From Bacillota bacterium (GTDB lineage: Bacteria > Bacillota > UBA4882 > UBA10575), in the NCBI GenBank assembly GCA_012838955.1, contig DUOH01000049.1:50043-114042 (forward strand): a DNA stretch of 64,000 nt, in the 5' to 3' direction. The position numbers and the translations under genes were made by a program. Below the pieces are notes generated by a model, which had not been told where the DNA came from, searched no databases, and saw nothing but the letters and a program-made list of their open reading frames with translations. This document shows, one piece after another, positions 27,076 to 36,244 of the stretch (its first letter is position 1; the number at the start of each line of letters is the position of its first letter).

Positions 27076-27846
27076 ATGAAGAGAATTGAATGGGTGGACA
27101 CTGAGGCGGCTCGGCAGCTCTCCTCTGCGCAAGAAGATCCGGACTTCTCTGAGGAGAGTTTGATCGAAGCAGAGCAGGAGCCGGCGGGATTTGATGGTGT
27201 CCGGCGTTCACGCTTATTCTACCAAAGCATAGTTTGCCTTTTATTAGTATCCATACTAAACTGGGTTGATAAAAATCCCCGGCTTGGCCGGTTGCTTTTT
27301 GAGAACTATAAAAATGTCTTACTCTATGACCTGCAGGAACATATTAACCCCCATTACCTCGCGGGTTGGCAGGAGGTGAAGAGGCAGGCTGGCAACTCCT
27401 GGCAACAGATTTCTTCCTGGTTTGCCGGAGAGATTAAGGAGGCCTTGGCTCCGCCTGAACGAGGCGTTACGTTGAGTCTGCCGGTGAAGGGCAGGCCTCA
27501 ATTTTTGCTAGACCATGACGAATCCGGGCGCCAGCGGTTGGGTTTATTGATTCCGCAGGGTACGGAGGTCTTCTCAGCAGCCGCTGGTGTGGTAAGAGAG
27601 GCAGAAGCCTGCGCGGGTGGGTGGAGGATCCTGCTTGATCATAGCGGTGAATGGTCTACCGTTTACTACCCGGTCTTAGTACCCTATGTGGTGCAAGGGC
27701 AATGGGTGAACGGAAAGGAGATGATTGGCCGGGCAGGGCTCAGCTCGGATCAGCAGCGACACCGCGCCGTATTCTTCTGGGAAGTAAGGCATAAGGATTT
27801 ATCCGTTAATCCTATAGAGGTTGCGGGACCGGGAGGGATTAATTAA
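27076..27846 (+). CDS. spoIVFA: Stage IV sporulation protein FA (SpoIVFA-like), LytM-fold regulator
   Basis: 256 residues. Cytoplasmic N terminus, one membrane segment (about 47-64), then an external domain ending in a degenerate M23/LytM fold (PVKGRPQFLLDHDESGRQRLGLLIPQGTEV onward; read GLLIPQGTEVFSAAAGVVRE and VFFWEVRHKDLSVNP). Catalytic zinc ligands look incomplete, as expected for SpoIVFA. In the family it holds the intramembrane protease SpoIVFB inactive until SpoIVB, also encoded in this window (43843), cleaves it. It is 7 nt upstream of spoIVFB. No clear sigma-E promoter was found. Confidence 0.85.
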   Translation: MKRIEWVDTEAARQLSSAQEDPDFSEESLIEAEQEPAGFDGVRRSRLFYQSIVCLLLVSILNWVDKNPRLGRLLFENYKNVLLYDLQEHINPHYLAGWQEVKRQAGNSWQQISSWFAGEIKEALAPPERGVTLSLPVKGRPQFLLDHDESGRQRLGLLIPQGTEVFSAAAGVVREAEACAGGWRILLDHSGEWSTVYYPVLVPYVVQGQWVNGKEMIGRAGLSSDQQRHRAVFFWEVRHKDLSVNPIEVAGPGGIN

Positions 27847-27853
27847 ACTAATC

Positions 27854-28741
27854 ATGATCAAATTGAAGATTCACCCTTTGTTTTACCTGCTCTTGGCGAT
27901 GGCAGGTTTGACCGGCCAGATCTTGGAGTTTTCTTTGATCTTTGTCTCCGTATTAATTCACGAGGTGGCGCATGTGTTAACCGCTTTTGGTTTTGGATAC
28001 CGTACAGCGGTAATCGAGTTGTTTCCGTTCGGTGGGGTGGCAAAGTTGGACTATGCCCTCTTTAACGATCCTGTTGTTGAGGGAGTAACGGCTTTAGCCG
28101 GTCCACTGCAAAGTATGATCCTAGCTATCCTTTCCAGTCTCTTCAGTCAAGTTTTCGGTGGTAGTCTTCTGGGTCAGAAGATGTGCCAGATTAACCTGGG
28201 TTTGGCCTTCTTCAACCTCTTACCCCTCTTTCCGTTGGATGGCGGAAGAATGCTGCGGGTCCTGGTCAGTCAGGGATTAGGTATTGGTCTGTCCCGAGCC
28301 ACAAAAAGAGTAGCGCTACTCACCAAGATCACTACCATTCTGCTCGCTCCTTTCTCTATATATCTAGTCTGCCTCAAACGAGTGCCGCTTCATTTGCCTG
28401 TGATGTTGTTTTTTTTATTTATTGCCGCCAAAGAAGAGAATTTTTTTTATGCCTATTGGCGGCAAAAACAGAAGAAGCAGACAGAATATGAAGAATCCGG
28501 TGTGGGCCCGGCTAAAATTTGGTTGGTCAAAGGGGAGACCCGGATCTCTGATCTCCTCCCTTTTCTAGTAGGTAAGGAATACCATCTCTTTTTGGCGGAA
28601 AATAAAGATGGAAAGATTATTGGTTTGGTGAAAGAAGAAGATTTGCTTCCTTTGCTTTCAGCAGATCCGGAAGCCACAGTTTTGAGCAGCCCGCGTCAGG
28701 CGGGTAAAAGAAACAGGGTTGAATATAGTTGGCAAAAGTAA
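27854..28741 (+). CDS. spoIVFB: Site-2 intramembrane metalloprotease SpoIVFB
   Basis: 295 residues from ATG 27854. S2P motifs: HEVAH at 36-40 (zinc ligands H36, H40, catalytic E37) and NLLPLFPLDGGR with the third ligand D129, between multiple membrane helices. A C-terminal CBS-like segment (ISDLLPFLVGKEYHLFLAEN) follows, as in B. subtilis. It cleaves pro-sigma-K in the mother cell of sporulating Firmicutes; the sigK gene is not in this window. Confidence 0.93.
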   Translation: MIKLKIHPLFYLLLAMAGLTGQILEFSLIFVSVLIHEVAHVLTAFGFGYRTAVIELFPFGGVAKLDYALFNDPVVEGVTALAGPLQSMILAILSSLFSQVFGGSLLGQKMCQINLGLAFFNLLPLFPLDGGRMLRVLVSQGLGIGLSRATKRVALLTKITTILLAPFSIYLVCLKRVPLHLPVMLFFLFIAAKEENFFYAYWRQKQKKQTEYEESGVGPAKIWLVKGETRISDLLPFLVGKEYHLFLAENKDGKIIGLVKEEDLLPLLSADPEATVLSSPRQAGKRNRVEYSWQK

Positions 28742-28818
28742 AAAAAAAAGATATCATTACTTGAGAGACTGTAAGTAACACGCGCAAGCTTTGCGCTAAC
28801 GAGATAGGAGAAGCAAAG

Positions 28819-30714
28819 ATGACTGATTTGACAACAAAGCTTTATTCCATGGACGAGCTATCGAAGGAATACGAACGGCTCATCGCTGGAGTGGAAAAAC
28901 CCGGGCGTTATTGCGGGGGAGAGTTTAATTCAGTGGTTAAGGACTGGACAGAGACCTCCGTGCGGGTAGTTTTAGCCTTTCCGGATATTTATGAAATCGG
29001 CCTGTCGCATCAGGGTTTACGCCTGCTGTATCATCTGATCAATCAAGAAGAAGACTATGTGGCCGAACGGGTTTATGCTCCTGCGCATGATCTGGAGGAG
29101 AAGCTGCAAAGCACCGGCCTGCCTTTGTTTTCACTGGAGACCCGGCGCCCTTTGAGCGCCTTTGACCTGATTGGCTTCACCCTCCAATATGAGCTCAGCT
29201 ACACTAATATCCTAAACATGTTGAAACTCTCCGGTATCCCATGGAGGCGAGCGGAGAGAGGAGAAGACCATCCCTTGGTGATCGGCGGCGGACCGGGAAG
29301 TTTCAATCCGGAGCCCCTGGCGGACTTCTTTGACCTGTTTCTGTTGGGTGAAGGTGAAGAAGCGGTCTTGGAGATTCTGGCCTTGTGTGTGGAGGCTAAA
29401 CGGAAAAGCCGGACCAAAATGGAGTTAAAGAGAGAACTGATGAAGGTTCCCGGAGTCTACCTTCCCGAATTTTATAAAGTCGTATATAAACAGGATGGAA
29501 CGGTGGAGAGTATCACCCCGCTGGACGGAGCTCCGGCCAGGGTGGAAAAGAGGGTAATCGCCGACTTTAACAAAGCATTTATCCCCGATACCGAAATTGT
29601 GCCGTATATTGAAACCATACATGACCGGTTAATGCTTGAGATCTTAAGAGGGTGCAGCCGGGGTTGCCGCTTTTGCCAGGCCGGTATGCTTTACCGGCCG
29701 GTCCGGGAGAGGGATGAACAACTCATCATCGACAGTATAGAGAAGATTCTGAAGCATACCGGTTACGAGGAGGTCTCCTTAACGTCGCTCAGCAGTACGG
29801 ATCATACCCGGATCCGGGACTTAATAGGAGTATTGACGGATTGTTATTCTCCGCAGGGGATCAACATCTCTCTCCCTTCCATGCGGATCGACGCCTTCTC
29901 ACCGGAATTGGCCGAAAGCTTTCAAGGGGGCAGAAAAGCCAGCCTGACTTTTGCCCCGGAAGCCGGCACCGACCGTCTGCGCAGGGTGATCAATAAAAAC
30001 CTGACGCATGCGGAGATTATTCAGGCTACCCGTGCCGCTTTTGAGGCTGGATGGCAGAAGCTGAAACTTTATTTTATGATTGGTTTGCCTACGGAGACTG
30101 ATGAGGATTTAGATGGGATAGTAGCCTTAGCCCGGGAGATCCTGGAGAACGGCCAGAGGATACATGAGAAGCGTCGTGGACAGGTACGGGTGACGGTTAG
30201 CGTCTCTACTTTTGTGCCCAAGGCACATACTCCCTTTCAATGGCGTCCCCAGATTACGGTTGAGGAGACTCTGGAAAAGCAAGAACGCTTGCGAGCGGGG
30301 TTACGAGGCAGAGGCCTTCAGTTTTCCTGGCATGAAGCGAAGACCAGTCAATTGGAGGGGGTATTTTCCCGGGGTGACCGCCGTTTAGGGAGAGTTTTGG
30401 AGCAGGCTGTAGCGCTCGGCTGCAAATTTGATTCCTGGGACGACTGGTTTAACTGGGAGCAGTGGTGCGCTGCTTTTCAAGGTTGTGGAATTGAGCCGGA
30501 GTTTTATACAGCGCGGCGCCGCTTCTATGATGAGGTGCTGCCTTGGTCGCATTTAAGCCCCGGACTTGACCTTGATTATTTGATCGCAGAGGATCAACGG
30601 GCGGAAAAGGCGATGTTAACCGAAGATTGCCGGACGGGTAAGTGTCCGGGGTGCGGGGTCTGTCCCTCTCTAAAAGTTACTCCTAAAACGGCAGGGGGTG
30701 GAGTAAATATATAA
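28819..30714 (+). CDS. TIGR03960-type radical SAM protein with B12-binding-like N-terminal domain
   Basis: 631 residues. N-terminal cobalamin-binding-like fold (VRVVLAFPDIYEIGLSHQG), radical SAM core with the CxxxCxxC cluster at C279, C283, C286 (RGCSRGCRFCQAG), and a C-terminal segment with a Cys cluster (RTGKCPGCGVCPS). Members are almost always followed by a DUF2344 protein, as here, and often precede RNase G and the L21 operon. The reaction is not established; a role in tRNA or ribosome modification has been proposed by context only. Confidence 0.9.
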   Translation: MTDLTTKLYSMDELSKEYERLIAGVEKPGRYCGGEFNSVVKDWTETSVRVVLAFPDIYEIGLSHQGLRLLYHLINQEEDYVAERVYAPAHDLEEKLQSTGLPLFSLETRRPLSAFDLIGFTLQYELSYTNILNMLKLSGIPWRRAERGEDHPLVIGGGPGSFNPEPLADFFDLFLLGEGEEAVLEILALCVEAKRKSRTKMELKRELMKVPGVYLPEFYKVVYKQDGTVESITPLDGAPARVEKRVIADFNKAFIPDTEIVPYIETIHDRLMLEILRGCSRGCRFCQAGMLYRPVRERDEQLIIDSIEKILKHTGYEEVSLTSLSSTDHTRIRDLIGVLTDCYSPQGINISLPSMRIDAFSPELAESFQGGRKASLTFAPEAGTDRLRRVINKNLTHAEIIQATRAAFEAGWQKLKLYFMIGLPTETDEDLDGIVALAREILENGQRIHEKRRGQVRVTVSVSTFVPKAHTPFQWRPQITVEETLEKQERLRAGLRGRGLQFSWHEAKTSQLEGVFSRGDRRLGRVLEQAVALGCKFDSWDDWFNWEQWCAAFQGCGIEPEFYTARRRFYDEVLPWSHLSPGLDLDYLIAEDQRAEKAMLTEDCRTGKCPGCGVCPSLKVTPKTAGGGVNI

Positions 30715-30721
30715 TTATAGA

Positions 30722-31408
30722 ATGTGTTATCAAATATCCGGTCCGGCCCGTTTCATCTCACATCTGGACATAATAAGGACTTTGGGGAGAGCCTTACGGC
30801 GCGCCGGTCTATCCATCGCCTATTCCCAGGGCTTTCATCCTTTGCCCCGGTTGTCCCTGGGTCCTCCTTTACCGCTGGGGATTGAGAGTACTGCCGAATA
30901 TGCCGATCTAGTCTTTACCGAAGCATACCCCGGAGAGGAGATCAAAAGCAGACTCAATACATCTTTGCCTTTGGGTTTGGAAGTGACGGAAGTAAAAGCA
31001 GTAAAAGAAAAGGTCCGTTCTTTAACGTCTGCCATTAACCAGCTTGATTATGAATATTTAATTAAAATCCCGATAAGTAAAGGTTCGGCCGGAGACGAAG
31101 ACTCCTTAACCAAGTGTCTACAAGAACTGTGGGGTCGGGAAGAACTCCTGGCGACTAAGATGAAGAAAGGCGTAGAAAAAGTGGTGGATATTCGGGCCTT
31201 GTGGAAAGGTTATCATCTTTCCAATGTCAAAGAGGGCCTGTACCGGCTCAAACTGGAGGTGGAGTATGGACCGGCGGGCACGATTCGTCCGGAAGATTTA
31301 CTGCCCTTTCTTCCCTCTGCTTGTACGGTAGAAAGGATTAGGCGGGTAGGCGCCTGGATAGTACGGGGAGACCACAAAAAAACGCCCCTCGGCATACTTG
31401 GAACTTAG
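30722..31408 (+). CDS. DUF2344 (TIGR03936) radical SAM-linked protein
   Basis: 228 residues. Conserved start RFISHLDIIRTLGRALRRAGL and AYSQGFHPLPRLSLGPPLPLG are the family signature. It follows the radical SAM gene by 7 nt and is likely its partner subunit or substrate adaptor. RBS for ATG 30722 is weak (GGTGGAG lies about 18 nt upstream), so coupling to the upstream gene is likely. Confidence 0.9.
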   Translation: MCYQISGPARFISHLDIIRTLGRALRRAGLSIAYSQGFHPLPRLSLGPPLPLGIESTAEYADLVFTEAYPGEEIKSRLNTSLPLGLEVTEVKAVKEKVRSLTSAINQLDYEYLIKIPISKGSAGDEDSLTKCLQELWGREELLATKMKKGVEKVVDIRALWKGYHLSNVKEGLYRLKLEVEYGPAGTIRPEDLLPFLPSACTVERIRRVGAWIVRGDHKKTPLGILGT

Positions 31409-31447
31409 GACATGGTTTGTGCGTTTGAGAGATTAGGGAGTGGTAGG

Positions 31448-33148
31448 ATGGGAAAGGAATTCTTGATCAATATCGGCCATAATGAAACAAGGATGGCCGC
31501 TTTGGAAGACGGACGTTTGGTGGAGCTTTCCATTGAAAGGGTAAACACCCAAAGACACGTGGGGAATATTTACCGCGCAAAAGTGGAGAATGTGCTTCCG
31601 GGTATGCAGGCGGCCTTTGTCAATATTGGCATGGAGAAGAACGCCTTTTTATACGTGGATGATTTACATAATTGCAAAGCCCAGGAGAACAGCGAACCGG
31701 GAGATCATGTCTATAATATCACTGATTTGCTGAAAGAGGGAGAAGAGATCATCGTGCAAATGGTCAAAGAACCGATTGGCAGTAAAGGAGCACGGGTGGT
31801 TACCAATCTGACTCTTCCCGGAAGGTACCTGGTTTTGATGCCCACCGTCGACTATGTCGGAGTTTCGCGGCGGATCACCGATGAAAAAGAACGGGAACGC
31901 ATCAAGAATCTGGCGATGGAGCTAAAACCGAAAGACATGGGGTTAATCGTGAGAACGGCCGCTGAGGGTGTGGCCGAAGAAGAGTTGGTCTCGGATCTAA
32001 AGTTTCTGGTCAATTTATGGAGTAAGATCAAGAAAAAAGCGAAGAAAGGGCCTACTCCATGCCTGCTCTATCATGATCATGATCTACTATACCGTATTCT
32101 CCGTGATCTCTTTACCGAGGAGATTGACCGCCTGATTATTGACGATCCCTCTGCTTATGAGAAAGCCTTGGAACTGCTGAATACCCTTAGTCCACGCTTG
32201 AAAAGCCGGGTGAAGTTGTTTCAAGGTGATCATCTCCTCTTCGACGCCTACCGGGTCGAATCCCAAATTGAAGAAGCCTTAAAACGAAAAGTCTGGCTGG
32301 AATCCGGCGCTTATTTGGTCTTTGATCAGACTGAGGCCTTAACGGTGGTAGATGTCAATACTGGAAAATTCATCGGATCTACTTGTTTGGAAGATACCGT
32401 CTTACTAACCAATTTGGCGGCAGCGAAAGAAATCGCCAGACAGATTCGCCTCCGGAATCTGGGGGGAATCATCATTATAGACTTTATTGACATGGCTTCC
32501 GAAGAAAACAGAAGACAAGTGCTGGACGCCTTTACGCAAGAATTGGCCAAGGATAAGATTAAAACTAACGTTTTGGGGTTCACCCCTTTAGGTTTATTGG
32601 AAGTAACCAGAAAAAAAACCCGCCCCAGTTTAAGAGAGCAATTGCAGGAACCCTGTCCGCACTGTGAAGGCACGGGTTATCGTTTCTCCTGTGAAACTCT
32701 GGCCGCTTATGGAGAGCGCCGGGTCATCCAGTTGGCCAAAGAAGAACCCAGCCCGGCTCTGCTCTTAGGTATTCATCCTGCAGTAGCTTCTTTAGTCATC
32801 GGCCCCGGCGGGGCTCATTTGGAGGAGTTGGAGAAGAGAACCGGAAAGATGCTGTTTATTAAGGGGCAGGAAGACATCTCTCTCTCGGAAGTCAAATTAT
32901 TGGCCTTCGGAAGCGCGGAGGAGATCCAATATAAAGCCTTGCCGGTGATCGAGGGTGAAGTACTCACTGTTAAGATTTTAGAAGCTCACCTCAACAACCC
33001 CATGGATGGGATTGCCCGTATTGAGGGGTATGTCATTGACATCGAGGATGGCGGAGTCCGGGTGGGAGAGACTGTAACCGTAAAGATCGAAAAGACTTAC
33101 CGCACCTACGCCAAGGCAAAAATCTGCGAAGCGTCCTCCATTTCTTGA
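31448..33148 (+). CDS. rng: Ribonuclease G/E family endoribonuclease
   Basis: 566 residues from ATG 31448 (GGGAGTGG upstream; a 31412 start lacks an RBS). S1 domain in the first 120 residues, 5' sensor, and DNase-I-like catalytic domain with metal-binding D302 (TVVDVNTG) and D345 (IIIDFIDM), and zinc-link Cys pair C403-x2-C406 (PCPHCEG). These positions match D303/D346 and C404/C407 of E. coli RNase E to within one residue. A C-terminal TRAM-like domain (about 480-560) replaces the long disordered tail of RNase E. Processes rRNA and mRNA. Confidence 0.95.
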   Translation: MGKEFLINIGHNETRMAALEDGRLVELSIERVNTQRHVGNIYRAKVENVLPGMQAAFVNIGMEKNAFLYVDDLHNCKAQENSEPGDHVYNITDLLKEGEEIIVQMVKEPIGSKGARVVTNLTLPGRYLVLMPTVDYVGVSRRITDEKERERIKNLAMELKPKDMGLIVRTAAEGVAEEELVSDLKFLVNLWSKIKKKAKKGPTPCLLYHDHDLLYRILRDLFTEEIDRLIIDDPSAYEKALELLNTLSPRLKSRVKLFQGDHLLFDAYRVESQIEEALKRKVWLESGAYLVFDQTEALTVVDVNTGKFIGSTCLEDTVLLTNLAAAKEIARQIRLRNLGGIIIIDFIDMASEENRRQVLDAFTQELAKDKIKTNVLGFTPLGLLEVTRKKTRPSLREQLQEPCPHCEGTGYRFSCETLAAYGERRVIQLAKEEPSPALLLGIHPAVASLVIGPGGAHLEELEKRTGKMLFIKGQEDISLSEVKLLAFGSAEEIQYKALPVIEGEVLTVKILEAHLNNPMDGIARIEGYVIDIEDGGVRVGETVTVKIEKTYRTYAKAKICEASSIS

Positions 33149-33242
33149 TCTCCATTATGCGTACGGTATTATTGAATTTATGCTTATGCTGCCTTTAAGA
33201 ACCCCCGAATTTACGGCAGATCAGAAATATATGAAGCGTCCA

Positions 33243-33271
33243 TTGACAATACATATTTCAGATGATACTAT
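33243..33271 (+). promoter_or_regulatory. Promoter of the L21 operon
   Basis: TTGACA, 17-nt spacer, TACTAT. Transcription would start near 33278, just before the L21 leader. Confidence 0.6.
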
Positions 33272-33278
33272 AGATTGT

Positions 33279-33360
33279 GCAGGTTTTTTTACCTGTTCCA
33301 ACCGCGCGGTTTTGGTTGTAAACCCCGCTTAGGGTACCAAAGACCGGCGAGTCCAGACAG
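33279..33360 (+). ncRNA. Ribosomal protein L21 leader (cis-regulatory RNA)
   Basis: The sequence carries the characteristic parts of the Firmicutes L21 leader: ACCGCGCGGTTTTGG, then AACCCC...GGGGTACCAAAGACCGGCGA-like elements (GGGTACCAAAGACCGGCGA at 33332-33350) and GTCCAGACA just before the RBS. L21 is thought to bind it and repress its own operon, so rplU, prp and rpmA would be co-regulated. Confidence 0.85.
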
Positions 33361-33378
33361 GGAGGTGTAATTTGATTA

Positions 33379-33690
33379 ATGTACGCGATTGTAGAGACTG
33401 GTGGTAAACAGTATAAAGTCGCCCCCGGAGATGTCATTAAGGTGGAAAAGCTTCCGCAGGAAGTCGGCCAAGAGGTTACTTTAGATCAAGTGCTCTTGGT
33501 TTCCGGAGAAGAAGGAGTACGGGTGGGGGCGCCGGTCGTGGAAGGAGCCGTGGTGAAGGCCAGAGTACTTCAGCAGGACAAAGACCGTAAGATCCTGGTC
33601 TTCCGGTATAAGGCGAAAAAGAATATCCGTAAACGCTTCGGCCACAGACAACCCTTTACCAAGCTGCAAATTGTGGCTATTGAGGCCTAG
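33379..33690 (+). CDS. rplU: 50S ribosomal protein L21 (bL21)
   Basis: 103 residues, the standard length. Conserved [14 protein letters not shown] start, [16 protein letters not shown], and [19 protein letters not shown] basic loop. Binds 23S rRNA. GGAGGTG RBS 11 nt upstream of the ATG. First gene of the L21-Prp-L27 unit. Confidence 0.98.
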   Translation: MYAIVETGGKQYKVAPGDVIKVEKLPQEVGQEVTLDQVLLVSGEEGVRVGAPVVEGAVVKARVLQQDKDRKILVFRYKAKKNIRKRFGHRQPFTKLQIVAIEA

Positions 33691-33692
33691 GA

Positions 33693-34331
33693 ATGACAGA
33701 TATTCAGTTTTTTACTACTTCGGAGGGAAAGTTTGCCGGTTTTTGCGCGCGAGGGCATGCGGGTTATGCCTACCGGGGCCAAGATATCGTCTGCGCCGGA
33801 ATTTCTACCCTGATCCAAACTACGGCTTTGGGTCTGGAAAAGCTGGTAAAAGCCGGTTTACGCAAAAAAGTCCAGAGCGAAAAAGGCCTTTATTTCTGTG
33901 CGCTTACCCCAGAGAACAGTGAAGAACAGAAGGAACAAGCCCATTTGTTATTGGGTAATATGTATCTCGGCTTAACTGAATTGGCCAGAGAATATGATGA
34001 GTATCTGCGCGTATCACTAAAGGAGGTGGAAGAAATGTTTGATCTGCAATTTTTTGCCCAGAAAAAAGGGATGGGCAGTACCAGAAATGGTCGGGACAGT
34101 GAAGCTAAACGACTTGGGGTCAAAAGATTTTCCGGACAGGCAGTACGCGCTGGCAGTATTTTAGTTCGTCAACGGGGAACTAAATTCCACCCAGGCAATA
34201 ATGTGGGTTTAGGAAAGGACGATACCTTATTTGCTTTGATCGATGGTTTCGTGGCCTTTGAAAGAAAAGGAAAGAACGATAAGAAGGTCAGTGTTTATCC
34301 TGAACCTGTGACCGTAAATGCTAAGGGATGA
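33693..34331 (+). CDS. prp: Ribosomal-processing cysteine protease Prp, fused in frame to L27 (no stop codon between)
   Basis: Prp removes the N-terminal extension of Firmicutes L27. Residues 1-114 are a complete Prp: His22 and Cys34 catalytic dyad with D31 in [16 protein letters not shown]. The frame has no stop at the end of Prp: ...[12 protein letters not shown] runs straight into [12 protein letters not shown] of L27 (34035) and stops at the L27 TGA (34331), giving a 212-residue Prp-L27 polyprotein. The codons AAG-GAG-GTG for Lys-Glu-Val at the junction are also the Shine-Dalgarno of L27. If processing follows the known rule (after LQFFA), the fusion would cleave itself into Prp plus mature L27. 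Starts 3 nt after rplU with a weak RBS (GGA), so it is translationally coupled. Confidence 0.88.
   Translation: MTDIQFFTTSEGKFAGFCARGHAGYAYRGQDIVCAGISTLIQTTALGLEKLVKAGLRKKVQSEKGLYFCALTPENSEEQKEQAHLLLGNMYLGLTELAREYDEYLRVSLKEVEEMFDLQFFAQKKGMGSTRNGRDSEAKRLGVKRFSGQAVRAGSILVRQRGTKFHPGNNVGLGKDDTLFALIDGFVAFERKGKNDKKVSVYPEPVTVNAKG
34035..34331 (+). CDS. rpmA: 50S ribosomal protein L27 (bL27), internal start within the prp reading frame
   Basis: 98 residues from ATG 34035, with a perfect AAAGGAGGTG Shine-Dalgarno at 34020-34029 lying inside the prp coding sequence in the same frame. N-terminal extension MFDLQFFA followed by [14 protein letters not shown]; the expected Prp cleavage is after A8, exposing the tail that reaches the peptidyl-transferase centre. 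L27 must be needed in far higher amount than Prp, so most L27 presumably comes from this internal start rather than from the fusion. Confidence 0.96.
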   Translation: MFDLQFFAQKKGMGSTRNGRDSEAKRLGVKRFSGQAVRAGSILVRQRGTKFHPGNNVGLGKDDTLFALIDGFVAFERKGKNDKKVSVYPEPVTVNAKG

Positions 34332-34363
34332 AAGACTGTCACCATTAGGAGATGTGAGTTGAA

Positions 34364-34413
34364 ACAGCGGGCCGCTTTATTCGGTTTTCCAATTGCGGCC
34401 GGCGTTTTTTTTT
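34364..34413 (+). terminator. Terminator of the L21 operon
   Basis: CGGGCCGC pairs with GCGGCCGG across a loop, followed by GCG and nine T. Separates rpmA from obgE. Confidence 0.75.
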
Positions 34414-34546
34414 CACTCAATTTTTGGTCAATCGATAAAAGGATATTTTTTGTGGTTCATAGAATAATAATTTGACCAGAGGGAAGCATTTGACGGATTA
34501 GGTAAACTATATTTGTACATAGTCACATGTATGGGAGTTAACGCAG

Positions 34547-35833
34547 ATGTTTATCGATGAAGTGATTATCTCTGTTGCCGCTGGTAAGGGTGGGGACGGG
34601 GCTGTTAGTTTTCGCAGGGAAAAATATGTGCCTAAGGGCGGACCTGACGGCGGAAACGGTGGCCGAGGCGGCCATATTTACCTCGAGGTTGATCAGGGTC
34701 TCTCCACTCTGAGTCATCTTCGGTATAAAAGAAATTATAAAGCGGAAGCTGGCGGCAGTGGATCTGGAGGTAACAAAACCGGAAGAAACGGGGCGGACTT
34801 AGTGATTAAGGTTCCGAGCGGGACCATGGTTTGGCGGATGGATCCGGAGGTGTTGATCGCGGATCTTACGGAACACGGTGATCGCTTTTTGATCGCTCGC
34901 GGTGGCAGAGGCGGCCGGGGCAATCCTAATTTTGCCTCCGCCACTCACCAAACTCCGCGCTATGCGGAGAAGGGTGAACCCGGGGAAAAATTCGAAGTTA
35001 AACTGGAATTAAAATTATTGGCCGACGTAGGCCTGGTAGGATACCCTAACGTCGGCAAATCAACTTTTTTGTCTGTTATTTCTGCGGCTAAACCGAAGAT
35101 CGCCTCTTACCCCTTTACTACACTCCATCCTATTCTGGGTGTGGTGGAGGTGGATGAGGAGAGTTTTGTGGTGGCCGATATTCCCGGCTTGATTGAAGGG
35201 GCGCACCAGGGAGCAGGTTTGGGGCATGAGTTTTTACGTCATATCGAAAGAACCAGGCTGATCCTACATTTGGTTGATCTCTCCTCCGTAGAGGGGAGGG
35301 ATCCTCTCACCGCTTTTAGGCAGATAAATGAAGAATTAAAAGCATATAGCCTAGAATTGGCAGATAAACCTCAAATCGTAGTCGGTGCCAAACTTGATCT
35401 TCCGGAGGCGCGTAAGAATTGGGAGAGTTTTGCCAAGACCATTACGGAATGGGGTTATGAGGTGTATCCGCTTTCCGCTGTGACTAACGAAGGGGTGCAA
35501 ACGCTCCTCCGCAAAGTCGCCAACCGCTTGCAAGAAATTCCAAAACCTGACAGATTACTGCCGGAGACGTCCGTTCCGGTAGTAACGGAAGAGGGACTGT
35601 TCAAAGTGATCCGGGAAGAACCCGGGATTTACCGGGTGGAGGGGGATTGGCTACTAAAAAAGATACAGCGTTTTGACTTAAACCAAGAAGAAGCCGTGTT
35701 TAGGCTGGAAAAACTTTTACGGCGTATTGGTGTGGAGGAAGCGCTGATTGATGCGGGAATAAAGGAGGGTGATCTGGTTCGCATCGGTGACTATGAGTTT
35801 GTATTCTTAACCGAAAATTTCGAGTATTATTAG
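34547..35833 (+). CDS. obgE: GTPase Obg (CgtA)
   Basis: 428 residues with all three Obg domains: glycine-rich OBG fold (1-158), GTPase domain with P-loop GYPNVGKS at 165-172, switch region [11 protein letters not shown] and DIPGLIEGA, and the OCT C-terminal domain (about 345-428). An essential 50S assembly factor; in B. subtilis it also promotes Spo0A activation, and spo0A is present in this window. Confidence 0.97.
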   Translation: MFIDEVIISVAAGKGGDGAVSFRREKYVPKGGPDGGNGGRGGHIYLEVDQGLSTLSHLRYKRNYKAEAGGSGSGGNKTGRNGADLVIKVPSGTMVWRMDPEVLIADLTEHGDRFLIARGGRGGRGNPNFASATHQTPRYAEKGEPGEKFEVKLELKLLADVGLVGYPNVGKSTFLSVISAAKPKIASYPFTTLHPILGVVEVDEESFVVADIPGLIEGAHQGAGLGHEFLRHIERTRLILHLVDLSSVEGRDPLTAFRQINEELKAYSLELADKPQIVVGAKLDLPEARKNWESFAKTITEWGYEVYPLSAVTNEGVQTLLRKVANRLQEIPKPDRLLPETSVPVVTEEGLFKVIREEPGIYRVEGDWLLKKIQRFDLNQEEAVFRLEKLLRRIGVEEALIDAGIKEGDLVRIGDYEFVFLTENFEYY

Positions 35834-35890
35834 GGGCGTTGGTTTCGTATTTACTCAGGCAAAAAGCGTTGGATTTAGGAGGTAAAAGAG

Positions 35891-36082
35891 ATGACCTGCT
35901 TGGAGTGCGGGAATTGCCGAAAGGAAGACAGAGTCTTCTTTTGTCCCGCGCGAAATGAGTTTGGAATCAGGGAGGAGATTGTGGTGAAGGAGAGAACCTC
36001 CCAGTGGAAGAAGGGTGATCCCGGCTATGAGAATCACCGCCGTCGGTTACGAAAAGAGCGGGAAGACTTGAAAATCAGTTAA
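35891..36082 (+). CDS. Small Cys-rich conserved protein of unknown function
   Basis: 63 residues with a strong GGAGGT RBS. Cys3, Cys6, Cys9 and Cys18 (CLECGNCRKEDRVFFCPA) form a likely metal site, followed by a basic helical tail (HRRRLRKEREDL). I recall similar short proteins downstream of obgE in Clostridia, but no function is known. Terminator follows at 36129. Confidence 0.7.
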   Translation: MTCLECGNCRKEDRVFFCPARNEFGIREEIVVKERTSQWKKGDPGYENHRRRLRKEREDLKIS

Positions 36083-36128
36083 AAGCTGGGTAAGACCGGT
36101 TATGAGTCGGACCATAGTTAAGCACAGT

Positions 36129-36153
36129 GACACCCCGGGCGGGTGTCTTTTTT
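36129..36153 (+). terminator. Rho-independent terminator
   Basis: GACACCC / GGGTGTC stem with a 5-nt loop and six T. Ends the obgE-small-protein transcript. Confidence 0.88.
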
Positions 36154-36167
36154 ATGCAACAACAATG

Positions 36168-36214
36168 AACTGTGGTTTAAAACTATGATTTAAATCACAG
36201 TTTTATGGTATAAT
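36168..36214 (+). promoter_or_regulatory. proBA promoter with tandem-repeat operator
   Basis: AACTGTGGTTTAA (36168-36180) is followed directly by AACTATGATTTAA (36181-36193), a 13-bp tandem repeat with two differences, then ATCACAGTT, the inverted counterpart of AACTGTG (dyad centre near 36185). TATAAT at 36209-36214 is the -10; the repeats cover the -35 region. This looks like a repressor or activator site; no T-box is present. Regulator unknown. Confidence 0.55.
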
Positions 36215-36244
36215 GTTCTAACAACGTTTTGAGGTGATCGCATC

